This document shows, piece by piece, positions 21,322-32,840 of a DNA stretch of 64,000 bases (within the stretch, counting starts at the first letter, position 1; each line of letters begins with the position of its first letter). The notes beneath the pieces were generated by a model. The model had not been told where the DNA came from, searched no databases, and was given only the letters and a program-made list of their open reading frames with translations. The DNA is from Cladorrhinum sp. PSN259 (taxonomy: Eukaryota > Ascomycota > Sordariomycetes > Sordariales > Podosporaceae), in assembly GCA_033725935.1 (NCBI GenBank), contig MU867136.1:59692-123691 (forward strand). Direction: 5' to 3'. Made by a program: the position numbers and the translations under genes.

Positions 21322-22908
21322 GAGACGGTGTACAGCAATCTATCACCACAACAGCTCGGGTCGCCTCCTCGCGGCAGAAGTCGGCCGGAATTATGATGTT
21401 CCCAACCAATACCAAAGCGTTCCTGCGTTTTCTTTCTTCCACAAAAAGTGCAGTGCAGGCGGCATATTCGCTCGGCGTTTAACTCCTTTTCGTTCATTTT
21501 GTCTTTAACTGCAGCTTATATAAAACAAAGCGTCCTTTAAGAAAACTTGTTCCAGTTCTGGTGTGCGGGCAGAGAGTGGGCGAGTGGGTAGAGAAGGTGG
21601 ACATTTTGTTCAGGGAGGTTGTACATGGAAGGAATGGAAAATGGGGATGGCAGACATTTATGAGGACGGAAAGAAGAGAGAGAGATACGGGCATTGGGTT
21701 TGATGGGTTTTACTTGTTTTCACACCCAGTTTTTGGAACACTGCCTTTGCTTTTCTCTTCATCCTACTTCTTGGTGATGGAACCAACAAATAAGAAGTGC
21801 CATAGGAAATGTTGTTTACCTTGTTGGGTGTTTTTCTTTGTCTTGTTCTTTTGTTCATTGGTGATACTTGGGGGGAAGGTGACGGGAGGAAATCACACAC
21901 ACACACACACACACATCACATTCACACACAACTTTATACACCGAGCGACATGTTTTTTGACTACTTTTCATACACACAACTTTTTATACTTCTTTTGATA
22001 ACTTTTTACTACCCCTTTTTCCTCTTTTTTTTTCCTTACTATTCACAAGATTCAAAAAGCAAGCCACTTTTTCGGTTCTTCTTTTCTTCTCGATTCTATT
22101 CTTTTTGACAAACATTGCGATCTGTGTGATGTGGGGTGTGTGCGCGGTCTTCGCCTGAGAGGGGAAAGCTTTATACAGGTTGAATTGTCGAGCTGTTCAG
22201 GATGTAGTTAGGCTCCTCTTTCGTCTCTCTTGTTGTGTATTTCTTGAGATTACAGTAGGGAACACGCATTGTATGGAGCAAAGGGACAGAACAGAATATT
22301 TAAAAATGAATAAAGGGTTGTTTGTGGGTGGGTTTGGTTTGTGAACCCAAGAAATATTTTGATCTCTTTTGGGTTGTTCGATGTGCTAAAAAGAGTCTCC
22401 TTTTCCTGGCAAGCTTGATGAGAACTTCGATCCACTCAGCTGGTAGTGCGAACCACCCCAATGGGGCGAATTTAGACTAGTACGTAGTTGGGTCTCAGCT
22501 GCAGCGGCGGCGACCTTTGCCGGGGCAGACACCTCTTCAGCTATGTACCACACAAGTGGGGCGGCCCGGTGCCTGGCGGAACCTAGAGTCCCCGCAATTT
22601 CAAGATCTGGCGGTTCGAGCAAGGAGTAGTCTAGGGCGTCCCACGGCGAAGGTGCCTTCCATTTCATTGACTTTCAAGGCACTTCAACTTCTCAGGTGAG
22701 CCATGTCCGCTTGCGGACTGCAGCCCCAAACTTGGACCGTTAAAACAACAGCAAGTACTCAAAGAAAACTCACAAGGCGCGAGGGCGATTTTCTTTGTTT
22801 TGTTTTTTGGATCTCGGCGTTAACATATTTATTCTGATACCTTACATCGTCTCGTTCTTACATATTCCATGCATTTCATTCATATCAGTACCGTAATAAC
22901 AGGGCGCA
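21322..22908. other. Intergenic with CA/GT repeats
   Basis: About 1.6 kb lie between two plus-strand genes. A (CA)n tract occurs at about 21894-21914, followed by T-rich sequence to about 22110. AATAAA at 22309-22314 is nearly 1 kb from the upstream stop and so is a weak polyadenylation candidate. The last 500 bp presumably hold the promoter of the 663-aa gene. No gene is supported. Confidence 0.5.
21894..21914. repeat. (CA)n microsatellite
   Basis: A dinucleotide CA tract about 570 nt downstream of the LIM-RhoGAP stop, continuing as imperfect CA-rich sequence. Confidence 0.85.
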
Positions 22909-24900
22909 ATGGCGGAACGCTCAGAAACCCAAGAATCAAGCCCCGAAGTCGAGCTTCTCGTCCACATCGGGGCTCCGTCTCTCGGCCCCGATGATGCCAG
23001 ATACCGCGCTTTGGCTTCAGCTTATAGCAATTTCAAGCAGAAAACTCGGACCAAGATACCGCTGCGAGAAGGGCCGCCCAATACCCAGAGGTCCATCTCT
23101 GATACTCAGTTCTCGTTTGAAGGCGTTGATGATAACCTAGACTCCCCCTATTTGCCTCGGGGAGGAGCAAGGCAGGATGACCCTGATACGCAGGCCTCCT
23201 TCGTGTCTTTGCCTAGTGTGGTGCAGGACTCGATCCCGGACAACCTGGCAACATTTGCGGGATATGGATCACCATCGAGGGTGTTGAACTTTTACACATC
23301 CTCACTCGACAGTGATGGCGACCCACAGGCCCCTGGAGTTATCCTAGCAAAGGCTGGTCAGACTGGAGATCCTTCGACTCCGTCTGAACCGTCGTCACCT
23401 ACCCCTCCTCCGCCTAAACCAGGGCAGGAAGCGCCAAACAGAGACCCTACACCAGCTCAACATTCGCCGGCTGGCTCCAGTTCCCCCCGTATCAGGTTTA
23501 TCCAGCGACTGCCTCCGGGGCGCCACTACAAGCGAGAGGGTATTCCACCTCCCGATACTAGTGAGTCGTCATCGATACAAGGTCCCGGCCCCGAGAACAG
23601 CTCGGAAAGAAGGCGAGCGCAACGAAGCCCCTCAGAACATACAGGACTCACTCCTCCCTCGGCTCAGCCACGAAGGATGCACGCCGGCATCACGAGTACG
23701 GAGGAGTCCAGCAGCCCAAATCAAAACAGTCCAAGTCTTCCCCGATCTACAAGGAGGGACTACCACCCCGCAAGCAGGTTTTCTCAAAGGCTAGCCTCCC
23801 AAAGGACACCAATTGCTCCTCGACGACGGGACGAGGCTCCACCTTCGTCATCCGACGCTGGCCAGCGAGTCGGCAATGCAGGAACGCCAACTCGAAGACT
23901 GTTTACCCAAACTCGGCCTCGGCCAACAGCTGCCTTGAATGCAATCGACCCCACAGATTCAGACGAACCTAGTCTGCCGCCTGATAGGAAAAGGCAGCGG
24001 ACAGGTGGCTCTTCTGCAGATCGCCGAACAAAGAGACGACGAACTGGGGCAGCCCCAAAGCCCAACGACCCCGATGATGATGACGATGATGACGATGACA
24101 GTGATGATGAAGATCCCATAAACCCCCCACCCAAAACCCCTCGGGACAAACGTCTCCTTGGCGAGCGCTATGCCCAACAGTCTTTGTACCAAAGAGATTG
24201 GGTCTTTGGGCCTCCGATGCCTATTAAGGAAACGAACGAAGGAAAAGCGATACCCCTCCATCCCTTGGACTTGTTCACACCTGCTCTCGATGAGGTTATG
24301 GGTTCTCTGAATGGGAATCATTACATGACGGCATCGATACTGCGTAAACTTCGGCACTTCGAGAGGGGCTATTGGATCGTTGACGTCAGGTCCTGGAACG
24401 ACGGTCTCAGACGTGCGTTTTGGAATTTTCTGTCTGAGTACATCGAACGTGGCCTGGCGGGTTGGGGTGTGTCGGCCATGCGAGACCGCCATAATTCAAC
24501 GTTCACCTGGGTTAGACTCTACGGATGGGGGGCTTTGGCGAGGGAAATGTACCTGTTGCTCTATCTAACGAGCCAGCGGGCAGTAAAGGGCACGGGGCTT
24601 TGTTGGTATGATGCTAAGCACAGGGTGTGTGTGCGGATGCCAACGGTGGAAGGGGGTGGGCCAAAGGAATCACAGCGACGAGAGGGCGGTCCGGAAAATG
24701 TGCCTGCGCCACCACTGGGAAATGTTGACCATCTCCTCGATGGGCGACCGGATCCTGAAGCACTGGCCGAAGAGCCGCCGGCTCCAAAGGGGACAACTCC
24801 GCCGCCGGCGACACCACCACCACGACCTGCGACACCGGTTTATGGATCACAGACACCGCCGATGGGTCAGGGGTCACCATTTAGACCACGGCCGCAGTAA
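22909..24900 (+). CDS. Orphan protein, 663 aa, probably nuclear
   Basis: A single-exon frame starts at ATG 22909 and encodes 663 residues. I recognise no named family. Residues about 1-360 are Ser/Pro/Arg-rich and disordered, with short motifs such as TQFSFEG and DTQASF. Around 350-385 there are two basic clusters (DRKRQR, RRTKRRR) resembling a bipartite nuclear localisation signal, then an Asp-only run near 389-400. Residues about 415-590 form the one clearly folded block, rich in Trp, Tyr, Leu and Arg (LYQRDWVFGPP, RGYWIVDVRSWNDGLRRAFW, WVRLYGWGALAREMYLLLYL, CWYDAKHRVCVRMP). The last 70 residues are Pro/Thr-rich. The folded block has the density of a conserved domain and would be the place to look for homology. 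Function is unknown; a chromatin or DNA-binding role is only suggested by the charge pattern. Confidence 0.8.
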   Translation: MAERSETQESSPEVELLVHIGAPSLGPDDARYRALASAYSNFKQKTRTKIPLREGPPNTQRSISDTQFSFEGVDDNLDSPYLPRGGARQDDPDTQASFVSLPSVVQDSIPDNLATFAGYGSPSRVLNFYTSSLDSDGDPQAPGVILAKAGQTGDPSTPSEPSSPTPPPPKPGQEAPNRDPTPAQHSPAGSSSPRIRFIQRLPPGRHYKREGIPPPDTSESSSIQGPGPENSSERRRAQRSPSEHTGLTPPSAQPRRMHAGITSTEESSSPNQNSPSLPRSTRRDYHPASRFSQRLASQRTPIAPRRRDEAPPSSSDAGQRVGNAGTPTRRLFTQTRPRPTAALNAIDPTDSDEPSLPPDRKRQRTGGSSADRRTKRRRTGAAPKPNDPDDDDDDDDDSDDEDPINPPPKTPRDKRLLGERYAQQSLYQRDWVFGPPMPIKETNEGKAIPLHPLDLFTPALDEVMGSLNGNHYMTASILRKLRHFERGYWIVDVRSWNDGLRRAFWNFLSEYIERGLAGWGVSAMRDRHNSTFTWVRLYGWGALAREMYLLLYLTSQRAVKGTGLCWYDAKHRVCVRMPTVEGGGPKESQRREGGPENVPAPPLGNVDHLLDGRPDPEALAEEPPAPKGTTPPPATPPPRPATPVYGSQTPPMGQGSPFRPRPQ

Positions 24901-26017
24901 CCGCTACCAGATATATCAGTTAATCCAACGAACGAGAGTGTCAATAGATCACGCGACATTATCGAGATATCAAGCGGGTCCGGCCAAGACCTTGGTATAA
25001 CATACGTACAGGATAACGGGAAACTTGGCCATTGACACAGGCAGCATATCGCTAACCGATGGTTGGATATGATGCCAAAAAGGTATACAAAAGGGGGACA
25101 ATGACATTCCGAATACCAGGTACCCAAGGGTGAGTTAGACTTTGCACAAAACCATCAGGCAGGAAAGCATGACTTCTTTTTTTATCTATTTGCCTTCCTC
25201 TTTACTCATATATTTACCCCCATGGAAAAAAGAAAAACATTTGCAAACGGCTACTTTAGCTCCATAGGCAACTTTCTCATAAGCACATACTATAGTATTG
25301 CATACGTTCATGAATTATTAAACAAAAGAGAGACCTTTTAATTTTAAAAAGAATAAAACTTTTCCACTGTCACCTTCATAACCGCACAAAACTTAATTTT
25401 TCTTCAAATAGGTTCCGTACCAAGCCCACACACACACACTGACTGCGGAAGGAGGGGGAAACAAAAGCCGATTCACGTACATGATACCCCAGACAAAAGA
25501 GAACCCTCCCCCCCCCCCCCCCCAGAGCACGAAAAACCATATTTGACTCTCCCCTTATTTTATGTACATGAAACAAAACGTCTTTAATTAAACTCTCGCC
25601 GACCATCAGACCGTCCCGTCCCGTCCCATCCTAGCTCTTTCCCAACAAGCCTGCAAGCTTCACAGATTTTGTGCAAGCGAGAAGCTTTTGGATCTTTAGT
25701 GTAATGAATATCCGACCGTATCCATCCAACCCCCCAAAAGAAAAATCAACAAAGAGAAGAGAGAGAAAGAAAGAAAAGGAGGGAAGGGAACCGAATCGAA
25801 ATAAAGTCGTCGTCGTCGGACAAGTAACAAAAAACCCTCTTCTTCTCATATTTAGTACAATGTTGCAAAGATAGGTACATGGTGGGGAAAGGGGCTTTTT
25901 CTACAACAAATATTTTTTTCCCCTCCTTCATGCCCTTATCTTTTTTTCAATGCAATCAAAGAGAAACAAAAATGTACTCTTCTCAAATAATAGAAAGAAA
26001 AAAAAGAGGAGCAATAT
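24901..26017. other. Convergent intergenic with poly(C) tract
   Basis: About 1.1 kb between convergent genes; it holds both 3' ends. A 16-nt C run (25508-25523) lies here. Much of 25640-26010 is purine-rich on the plus strand. No gene is supported. Confidence 0.5.
25508..25523 (-). repeat. Poly(C) on plus strand, poly(G) in sense of the upstream minus-strand gene
   Basis: Sixteen C in a row. In the direction of transcription of the mitochondrial HMG-box gene it is a G run that begins 495 nt after that gene's stop. Confidence 0.9.
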
Positions 26018-27433
26018 TTAAAGAGTTGGACTAGACTCTTCCAAGGCCTTTACCTCACGGTGATATCTGTCCGAGTCGAGCTTGGCTGCTTGAATATAAG
26101 GCTATTTCAAAGCAAAGTTAGTATCACTTCCCCAGAATGTCAGAAAGGGGTAAAAAGAGAATACACATACCTTACGAGCAGCCTCATTCAGGGACCGCCA
26201 GTCAGCACCGGCGCTCGAAGCCATCTGCTTCTGAGGCACATTCTCGTAATATCCAGACTTCATACGCTCGCTAAAGAACTGGATAAAGCTGGTAACGGGG
26301 GGCTTGGGCTGACGGGGGTCATGGATGGTTGGCTTGCTCTTGACGCCCAGCTGCTTGAGCACCTGGCGCGCCTTGTTGGCCTCGCGAATGGCCATGGGGC
26401 TGTGGCTGGCGACCCAAGCCTTGTAAGCCACATCGTTGGCCAAGTAGTTCTGGCGCGCCTGGAGACGGAGTGTCTCAAGCTCGTCGGCGGGCAACTGGTG
26501 GAACCGCTCGGAGAGGATGTTGAACGCCGTCTTTTGCTCCTGGCCGGAAGCCTTGACCTCCTTGATGATATCAGACAGGTGCTTGCCGACGAAGATGGAC
26601 CATCCGTTAATAGGGGCGCGGTGGACCTCTTCGAGCAGGGCAGTCTTGCGAAGCTCTTTGATCTTCTCAATCTGGCGTTTCTTTTGGGCTTTTGGTGAGT
26701 TCGCGCGCGCCTTCTGCTTGGCAGCGGCGGCGGCCCTCTTCTCCTTGGCCTTTTGGGCAGCGATGGCCTTTCTCTCCTTCCTCTTGGCAGCAATGACGGT
26801 GGCCTTCTCCCTCCTCTTGACGAGGGCGACCTTCTTCTTCTCCTTGGCGAGGGCGACCTTCTCCTTCTTTACGATGGCAGCCTTCTCCTTCTTCTCCTTG
26901 GCGAGCGCCTTCTCCTTCTCCTTCTTTGCTTTGGCGGCGGCGGCCTTGGCGGCCTTCTTCGCCTTGTCGGCAGCAGCCTGCTTCTCCCTCTTTGCTCTGG
27001 CGGCAATCGCAGCCTTCTCTCTTCTAAGAGCGGCAGAGGTCTGGACCTTTGGTGTCGTCACTTTCTTGGGAGCAGCGGCCTTGGCCTTGGGCTTGGAGGT
27101 GGAGGAGGAAGCGGTCGACTTGGTCGACTTGGATGCCGTGGCTTTGGAGGTAGTCGCTTTGGCTTTGGTGGGGGCGGCCTTGGACTTTGAAGCTGAGGCA
27201 CTTGCCTGGGAGGAGGAAGCTTTGGTGGTGGCCGTCTTCGAAGCCGTCTTCGAGGCAGAGGCACCAGTGCGGGCCTGGGCAAATCCCTTCTGGAAGGCGG
27301 CGGCGAGGCGGAAGCCGGTAGGGATGACGACAGCGGAGCGAGTGCCGGCGTTGAGATAGAGTCGGGACGAGGCGGGGAGCGCACCGCCGAAGCGGACCCG
27401 CCGGGCTGTCGCAAGCCCAATTGCCGAGAACAT
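26018..27433 (-). CDS. Mitochondrial HMG-box DNA-packaging protein (Abf2/mtHMG-like)
   Basis: Two exons on the minus strand, 27433-26171 and 26101-26018, give 448 residues. Upstream of 27433 the frame is open but has no ATG. The first 45 residues are Arg/Ala/Ser-rich and lack acidic residues, as in a mitochondrial presequence. Residues about 50-265 are a long Lys/Ala-rich stretch, resembling a histone H1 tail. Two HMG boxes follow: box 1 at about 271-345 (RAPINGWSIFVGKH..) and box 2 at about 372-440 (KPPVTSFIQFFSER..), the second split by the intron, whose exon 2 supplies PYIQAAKLDSDRYHREV. HMG-box proteins of this type coat and bend mitochondrial DNA and organise nucleoids. The basic linker is much longer than in yeast Abf2 (183 residues in total). 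It is divergent from PRP5. Confidence 0.85.
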
Positions 27434-28534
27434 TGCGACGACAAACAAGGTGCTTCGGTATCGGGGGTCGAAGTCGGTGTCGCGGGGTGACTCGGGTGGT
27501 GGTTGGATGTGGACTTGCTTTTGTTGTGGGTCACCAGCAACGCGGGTAGTGTGGGCAGGTGGGCGAGTGGTGATTGAGAGATTGCGATTTTATGCCATGC
27601 CCAAGGATGGGCCGTTGGAAACAGCCCTAGTGCGGGGGGGTTGTGCTCAACTTTCGGGAAAAGCAAGAGCTGTGGAAGGAGCTCCAACCTCCCCTGTTTA
27701 CCTTCCGACAGGGGTGTGGTCACCTATTTCGACTGCCGATGTTGAATATTTCCACAACCTATCACTCGATGAAAAAGCTGTTTCTGCTGCATGAAATCAT
27801 GACATGCACGGGCCATTCCTTTTTCGAATAACCCCGACGAAACTCGATTGGATGAAAACCTCGAACCACAAACGGAAATGCCAGGATGCTCGATTTTACC
27901 GTGCATTTCCAATTGCAAATGTTGGTGTCTTTGAGATGCATAAATTAGGCAAGGCAACACAGAAAGCCCTCAACATTTTCAATCGATGCTGTGTTTCATG
28001 TGGTCATGCCACTATGTTAATCCCGAGTATCACCAATGAAGAATTTGTGCATTTCAAGGTTTGCATTCCGTCATATATGTATGTCATAAGTGTTAAGTAT
28101 GGCCCATGCGCAGCAAGCTTTGTTGGAGCTTCCCTCCATTCCAGTTTTTGGGAGCTCAGATCAGATACCTAAGATCTTATCCATAGTAACAAAGAGAGGC
28201 TCCACTTTGAATTGAGCTTGTCCTCATAAAAAACTGGAGCTGCGGCTCAGTGCCGAGACACAATACACAGTGCTGGAGGACAGTGGCGACTCGAAAACCC
28301 CACGGTTCCATCGCGACTTCAAACTTCTGTGCAGAACTTCCAACGACTTTCAGTTTCGAGTTATCCACACCTGCCATATCCATCTTCAACGCCTAAGATC
28401 GCAATCTTCCCGCACGCTACGGCATGACACGGCTCGCTTGATAAAACTAACAAAAAACCACCGTTTATACAATAAGAAAAGAGTACTTCTCACCGCCAGT
28501 GACTTGCTGAGCCACCGTCAGAAAACCAAACAGT
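27434..28534. promoter_or_regulatory. Divergent intergenic between mtHMG and PRP5
   Basis: About 1.1 kb lie between divergent start codons and must contain both promoters. No coding frame is supported. Nothing repeated or structured was recognised. Confidence 0.5.
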
Positions 28535-31500
28535 ATGGCTCGGCCGAGAGACTCGCGCTCACCATCTCCTGCAGGAAGTCATGCTGCCAGAAAACGGAAA
28601 GATGACGACCGACGTGATCGGGATCGGGATCGTGACCGACATGATGGCCCCCGCGATCATCGGCGCCGCTCTCGCAGCCCGGACGTGAGTCGCTCCTGGT
28701 CAAGTCGTGATGCCCACTTCCACCATTCTAATCGATCCCTTTCTTCACAGCGCCGATATCGAGATCGAGACCGCGACCATGGCCGTGATGGCCGGGACCG
28801 CGACTCCTACCGATGGAGAGACCGCTCCCTAGACCGCCGAGACGATGACTACTACCGAGGCACGCGCCGTGACGGTGCCTCCAACCGTGATCGACGAAGG
28901 TCACGAGACCGAGGGCCAGACAGACTACGCTCACCAGACCGCCGTGGGCCGCGTAGCAGAGATGGCGACAGAGACAACCGTAGCAGACCGGATGACTCAC
29001 GGGACCGCAGAAACCGCCGGGATGGCTCGGTTGATTCTCGACGAGATGGCCGCGACGGCGGCTCTCGCCCTCAACCGAAGACGGAGGTTGTCGCAGCCAA
29101 ACCCAGCGAGGTACGTCTTTCCCATTTAGGTTTTAGTGGCAGCTTGCTAACGCGCTCGATACATTATAGCCAGTTAAGTCTACACCAACCCAAACACAGT
29201 CCGAGACGGACAAAAAGGCTGAGAGACTGCGTAAACTCCAAGCCATGAAGGAGAAGCATGCTCTGAAAGAGGCCAAGGAGGCCGACGTAACCGCTGGTAG
29301 CACCAGGAAACTCTTAGCCGAGATGGACCAAAAAGCCAGCGGCGTGTCGACAGTCCCCAGCCCTGGACCTAAAATCTCGCCGACGCCATCCAGCCCTGCA
29401 GCGGCTTCCCCTGCAACTCCAGCACCCTATACCGGCAAGTTTGATCCAAAAGCCATTGCACGAAACTCGAAAGCGGGACGGGCACACTCACCAAATAGGT
29501 TGGGAGATGTAAAATTGGGAGACGTCAAGGCCGCAACCTCTGGATTTACAAACTTGCCCGTCAAGAGCCAGGCGAGCTCCAAGCCCGCTGGGCTGCTCCC
29601 CACAAACAGAACAGTCAGTACGTTCGGGTTTCAAAAAACTGCTGACTCGCAAAAGTCTACTTCGAAGCGCAAGCTCGACCTGGGAGACGAAGAGGTTATC
29701 AAACGTAAACTCGTTAAGCTTCCTGACTTCGCCTTGGAGAATGCCGATGTGACCCCTTATGTCGAGGGGGATGTAGAGGAAGACGGGGAAGATGACCTGG
29801 ATCTCCTCATGGCCCGCAATGAGGAAGAAATGGCCGAGGCCCATCGAATAATGCAAGAAAGGCGTGACGAGCGGATTCAACAGGAGAATGCCGCCATGGA
29901 TGTGGATGTTGAAGCTGAGGCGTCCGTTGCAGAGACGGCAGAAGAGCCAGTATCTGCTGATGTTGCAATGGATGTCGATGATGTTGACCCCTTGGACGCC
30001 TTTATGGCAGATTTGGAGCAGAAGGGCTCTGCAGGGGCGACTGTTACTTCCAAGCCCGCCCAACAAGCGACGGGAAAGAAATCCTTCGAACCCGAGGCGT
30101 ACTACAGTGATGATAACTACGGTTTTGAGGCTGATAAGGCAGATCCCTCCTCCATCCTTGCCATGGCTGCCAAGAAAAAGAAGAAGGACATTCCGGTCAT
30201 TGATTACAGCAAAATCGAACTCAACAAGATTCGGAAGGACTTTTGGGTTGAGCCTCATGAGCTCAGTCTTTTGACCGAAGAGGAGGCGACTGAATTGAGG
30301 TTGGAGTTGGATGGTATCAAAGTCTCGGGCAAGAATGTGCCTAAGCCAGTCCAGAAATGGTCTCAATGTGGTCTGACTCGCCCTATCCTTGATACTATTG
30401 AGACCCTGGGGTATGAAAAGCCTACCCCGATCCAGATGCAGGCCCTGCCTGTTATTATGTCCGGGCGTGATGTTGTCGGTGTTGCGAAAACGGGATCCGG
30501 CAAGACGATGGCATTCTTGCTCCCGATGCTCCGGCACATCAAAGATCAAGACCCCGTAACTGGCGACGATGGACCTATTGCTTTGATCATGACACCTACG
30601 AGAGAACTGTGCACCCAAATCTACTCGGACCTGCAGCCTTTCGTCAAGGCGTTGAAACTTCGCGCCGTGGCGGCCTACGGTGGTAATGCCATCAAGGACC
30701 AGATTGCTGAACTGAAGCGGGGCACGGAAATCATTGTTGCCACCCCGGGACGTATGATCGATCTCCTCGCAGCCAACTCTGGCCGCGTAACCAACCTGAA
30801 GCGTGCTACTTTTCTCGTTCTTGACGAGGCCGACCGCATGTTTGATATGGGGTTTGAGCCTCAGGTCATGAAGATTTTCAACAATGTCCGGCCGGACAGG
30901 CAGACTATTCTCTTCTCTGCAACCATGCCACGCATCATTGATGCACTCACCAAGAAGGTCCTTCGGGACCCTATTGAGATCACAGTCGGTGGGCGTAGCG
31001 TTGTGGCGCCAGAGATCACACAAATCGTTGAAGTGATTGAAGAGGGCAAGAAGTTTGTGCGGTTACTCGAGATTCTTGGCGAGCTCTATGCCGACGACGA
31101 AGATGTCCGGGCGTTGATCTTCGTTGAACGCCAAGAGAAGACGGACGACCTCCTGCGTGAACTTCTTCGTCGTGGTTACGGCTGCATGTCAATCCACGGC
31201 GGAAAGGACCAGGAGGATCGTAACTCGACGATATCCGACTTCAAGAAAGGCGTCTGTCCCATTATGATTGCTACTTCGGTGGCAGCACGTGGCTTGGATG
31301 TGAAGCAGCTAAAACTGGTCGTAAATTATGACGCTCCTAGCCATCTTGAGGACTATGTGCATCGCGCTGGTCGTACTGGTCGCGCTGGACAAACGGGAAC
31401 TGCCGTGACCTTCATCACCGAGGAACAAGAGAATTGCGCACCTGGTATCGTCAAGGCTCTCGAGCAGAGCGGTCAGCCAATACCGGAGGGCCTAAATGAA

Positions 31501-32253
31501 ATGCGTAAGGCGTGGAGGGAGAAGGTCAAGGCAGGGAAGGCCAAGGATGCCAGTGGATTCGGCGGAAAGGGTCTGGAGAAACTGGACAAGGACCGCGAAG
31601 CCGCACGGCTCCGTGAGCGCAAGACGCACAAAGCTGAGGGCGATGATGATGACTTCAAGGAGGATGATGCCGATGAGGACGCGAAGAAGGACAAGGCGAA
31701 GTCGGCCATTGAGGCTGCTGTTTCGGCAATCGTTTCACGCGACGCATCAAAACCAGATGGCGAAGCCAAAGCAAGCACGCCGACTGCACCTGCCACCAAG
31801 GCAGGTACTGTGGCTGCTGGCGAGAAGGGCGGAGCTCTCGACAAGGCAGCGTCTGCGATCAGTGAGATCAATGCCAGACTTGCCCGTGCTGGCCAGCTTC
31901 GGCCCGGTCAGCCTATTGACAACAAGGGCCCCGATGCTGGTGCTTTCCATGCCACGCTCGAGATCAACGACTTCCCTCAGAAAGCTCGCTGGGCCGTCAC
32001 CAACCGTACGAATGTCGCCAAGATTCTGGAGGCAACAGGAACCTCGATCACTACCAAGGGTACGTTTTACGCTGCTGGAAAGGAGCCGCCGCCTGGTGCG
32101 GAGCCGAAGCTTTACATTCTCATTGAGGGTGATACCGAAGTGGTTGTTGGCAATGCTCTTTCCGAGCTTACTCGTTTGTTGAGAGAGGGTACTATGGCGG
32201 CTGCGGATGCCGAGAGTCGTGCGCCGGCCAGTGGCAGGTATACTATTACCTGA
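28535..32253 (+). CDS. prp5: Pre-mRNA-splicing DEAD-box ATP-dependent RNA helicase PRP5
   Basis: PRP5 is the ATPase that allows stable U2 snRNP binding to the branch site. Exons 28535-28684, 28751-29110 and 29170-32253 join to 1,197 residues. The first intron is 66 nt with no in-frame stop, so retention would insert 22 residues; its GTGAGT donor, TCTAATC branch-like site and TTCACAG acceptor argue that it is spliced. Residues 1-190 are Arg/Asp/Ser-rich RD/RS repeats. The helicase core has AKTGSGKT (about 609-616), PTRELC, TPGRMID, DEAD at 722-725, SAT, ARGLDVKQL and HRAGRTGRAG. A Lys/Asp-rich region and a KH-like C-terminal segment (RWAVTNRTNVAKILEATG) follow, as in other PRP5 proteins. The length fits filamentous-fungal PRP5. 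Long antisense frames across the gene are shadows. Confidence 0.95.
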
Positions 32254-32840
32254 GCGGGTCTTTCATTACCTCTGCCTGTTTTACTTCTCTGGCTGTCTTT
32301 TTATACTTCTGTACTTGATGGAACAAAGTTTGCATTTAATTGGGCTCAATCGGGAGTTTTATGTTGGGGGGCGCTGGCTCGAAGCTGTCATGATATTCGA
32401 AGAGTAATACCTAGCGTACTAGTACATGTATATTGTATTCAAAGTGAAAATGAACTATTTATTCCCTTGCACGGGTATAGAAATATTATCTGCTGTATCT
32501 TGTCCAAATGTTTCCATATGTCATTCTTCTTTTCCAGTTCAGAGCAGCGTATAATACAAGCTGTATCAAAAACACCTCCTATGTTCATTCCGTATGTACC
32601 TACATTTAATAACAACAAATCTCAACGTCTCATCATTTATGCCAAACTATATACACAACAAACAAAATTCGTCATACGCCTACCACTCACTCATCTTCTC
32701 AGTAAAGTAAAATAAAATTTAAAATAAAAACCCCCCATTCAAGCTCAAAAAAAAGGGTCATTGTTAACAACCAACCTCCCCTCACCCCAGCATATATAAC
32801 ACCTGGTTAATCAATTTTCTTCTTATCGGAAAGGGAAGTT
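32254..32840. other. Convergent intergenic between PRP5 and small acylated protein
   Basis: 587 bp, AT-rich, holding the 3' ends of two convergent genes. No repeat, RNA or coding feature was recognised. Confidence 0.45.

Noticed and set aside
26517..27359. 280-residue plus-strand frame opposite the mitochondrial HMG gene
   Set aside because: Its Ala/Leu/Phe-rich sequence is the complement of the Lys/Ala codons of the real gene and carries no domain.
29488..31023. 511-residue open frame antisense to PRP5
   Set aside because: It lies wholly inside the PRP5 helicase core on the other strand, has no recognisable domain, and is expected from the codon bias of the real gene.
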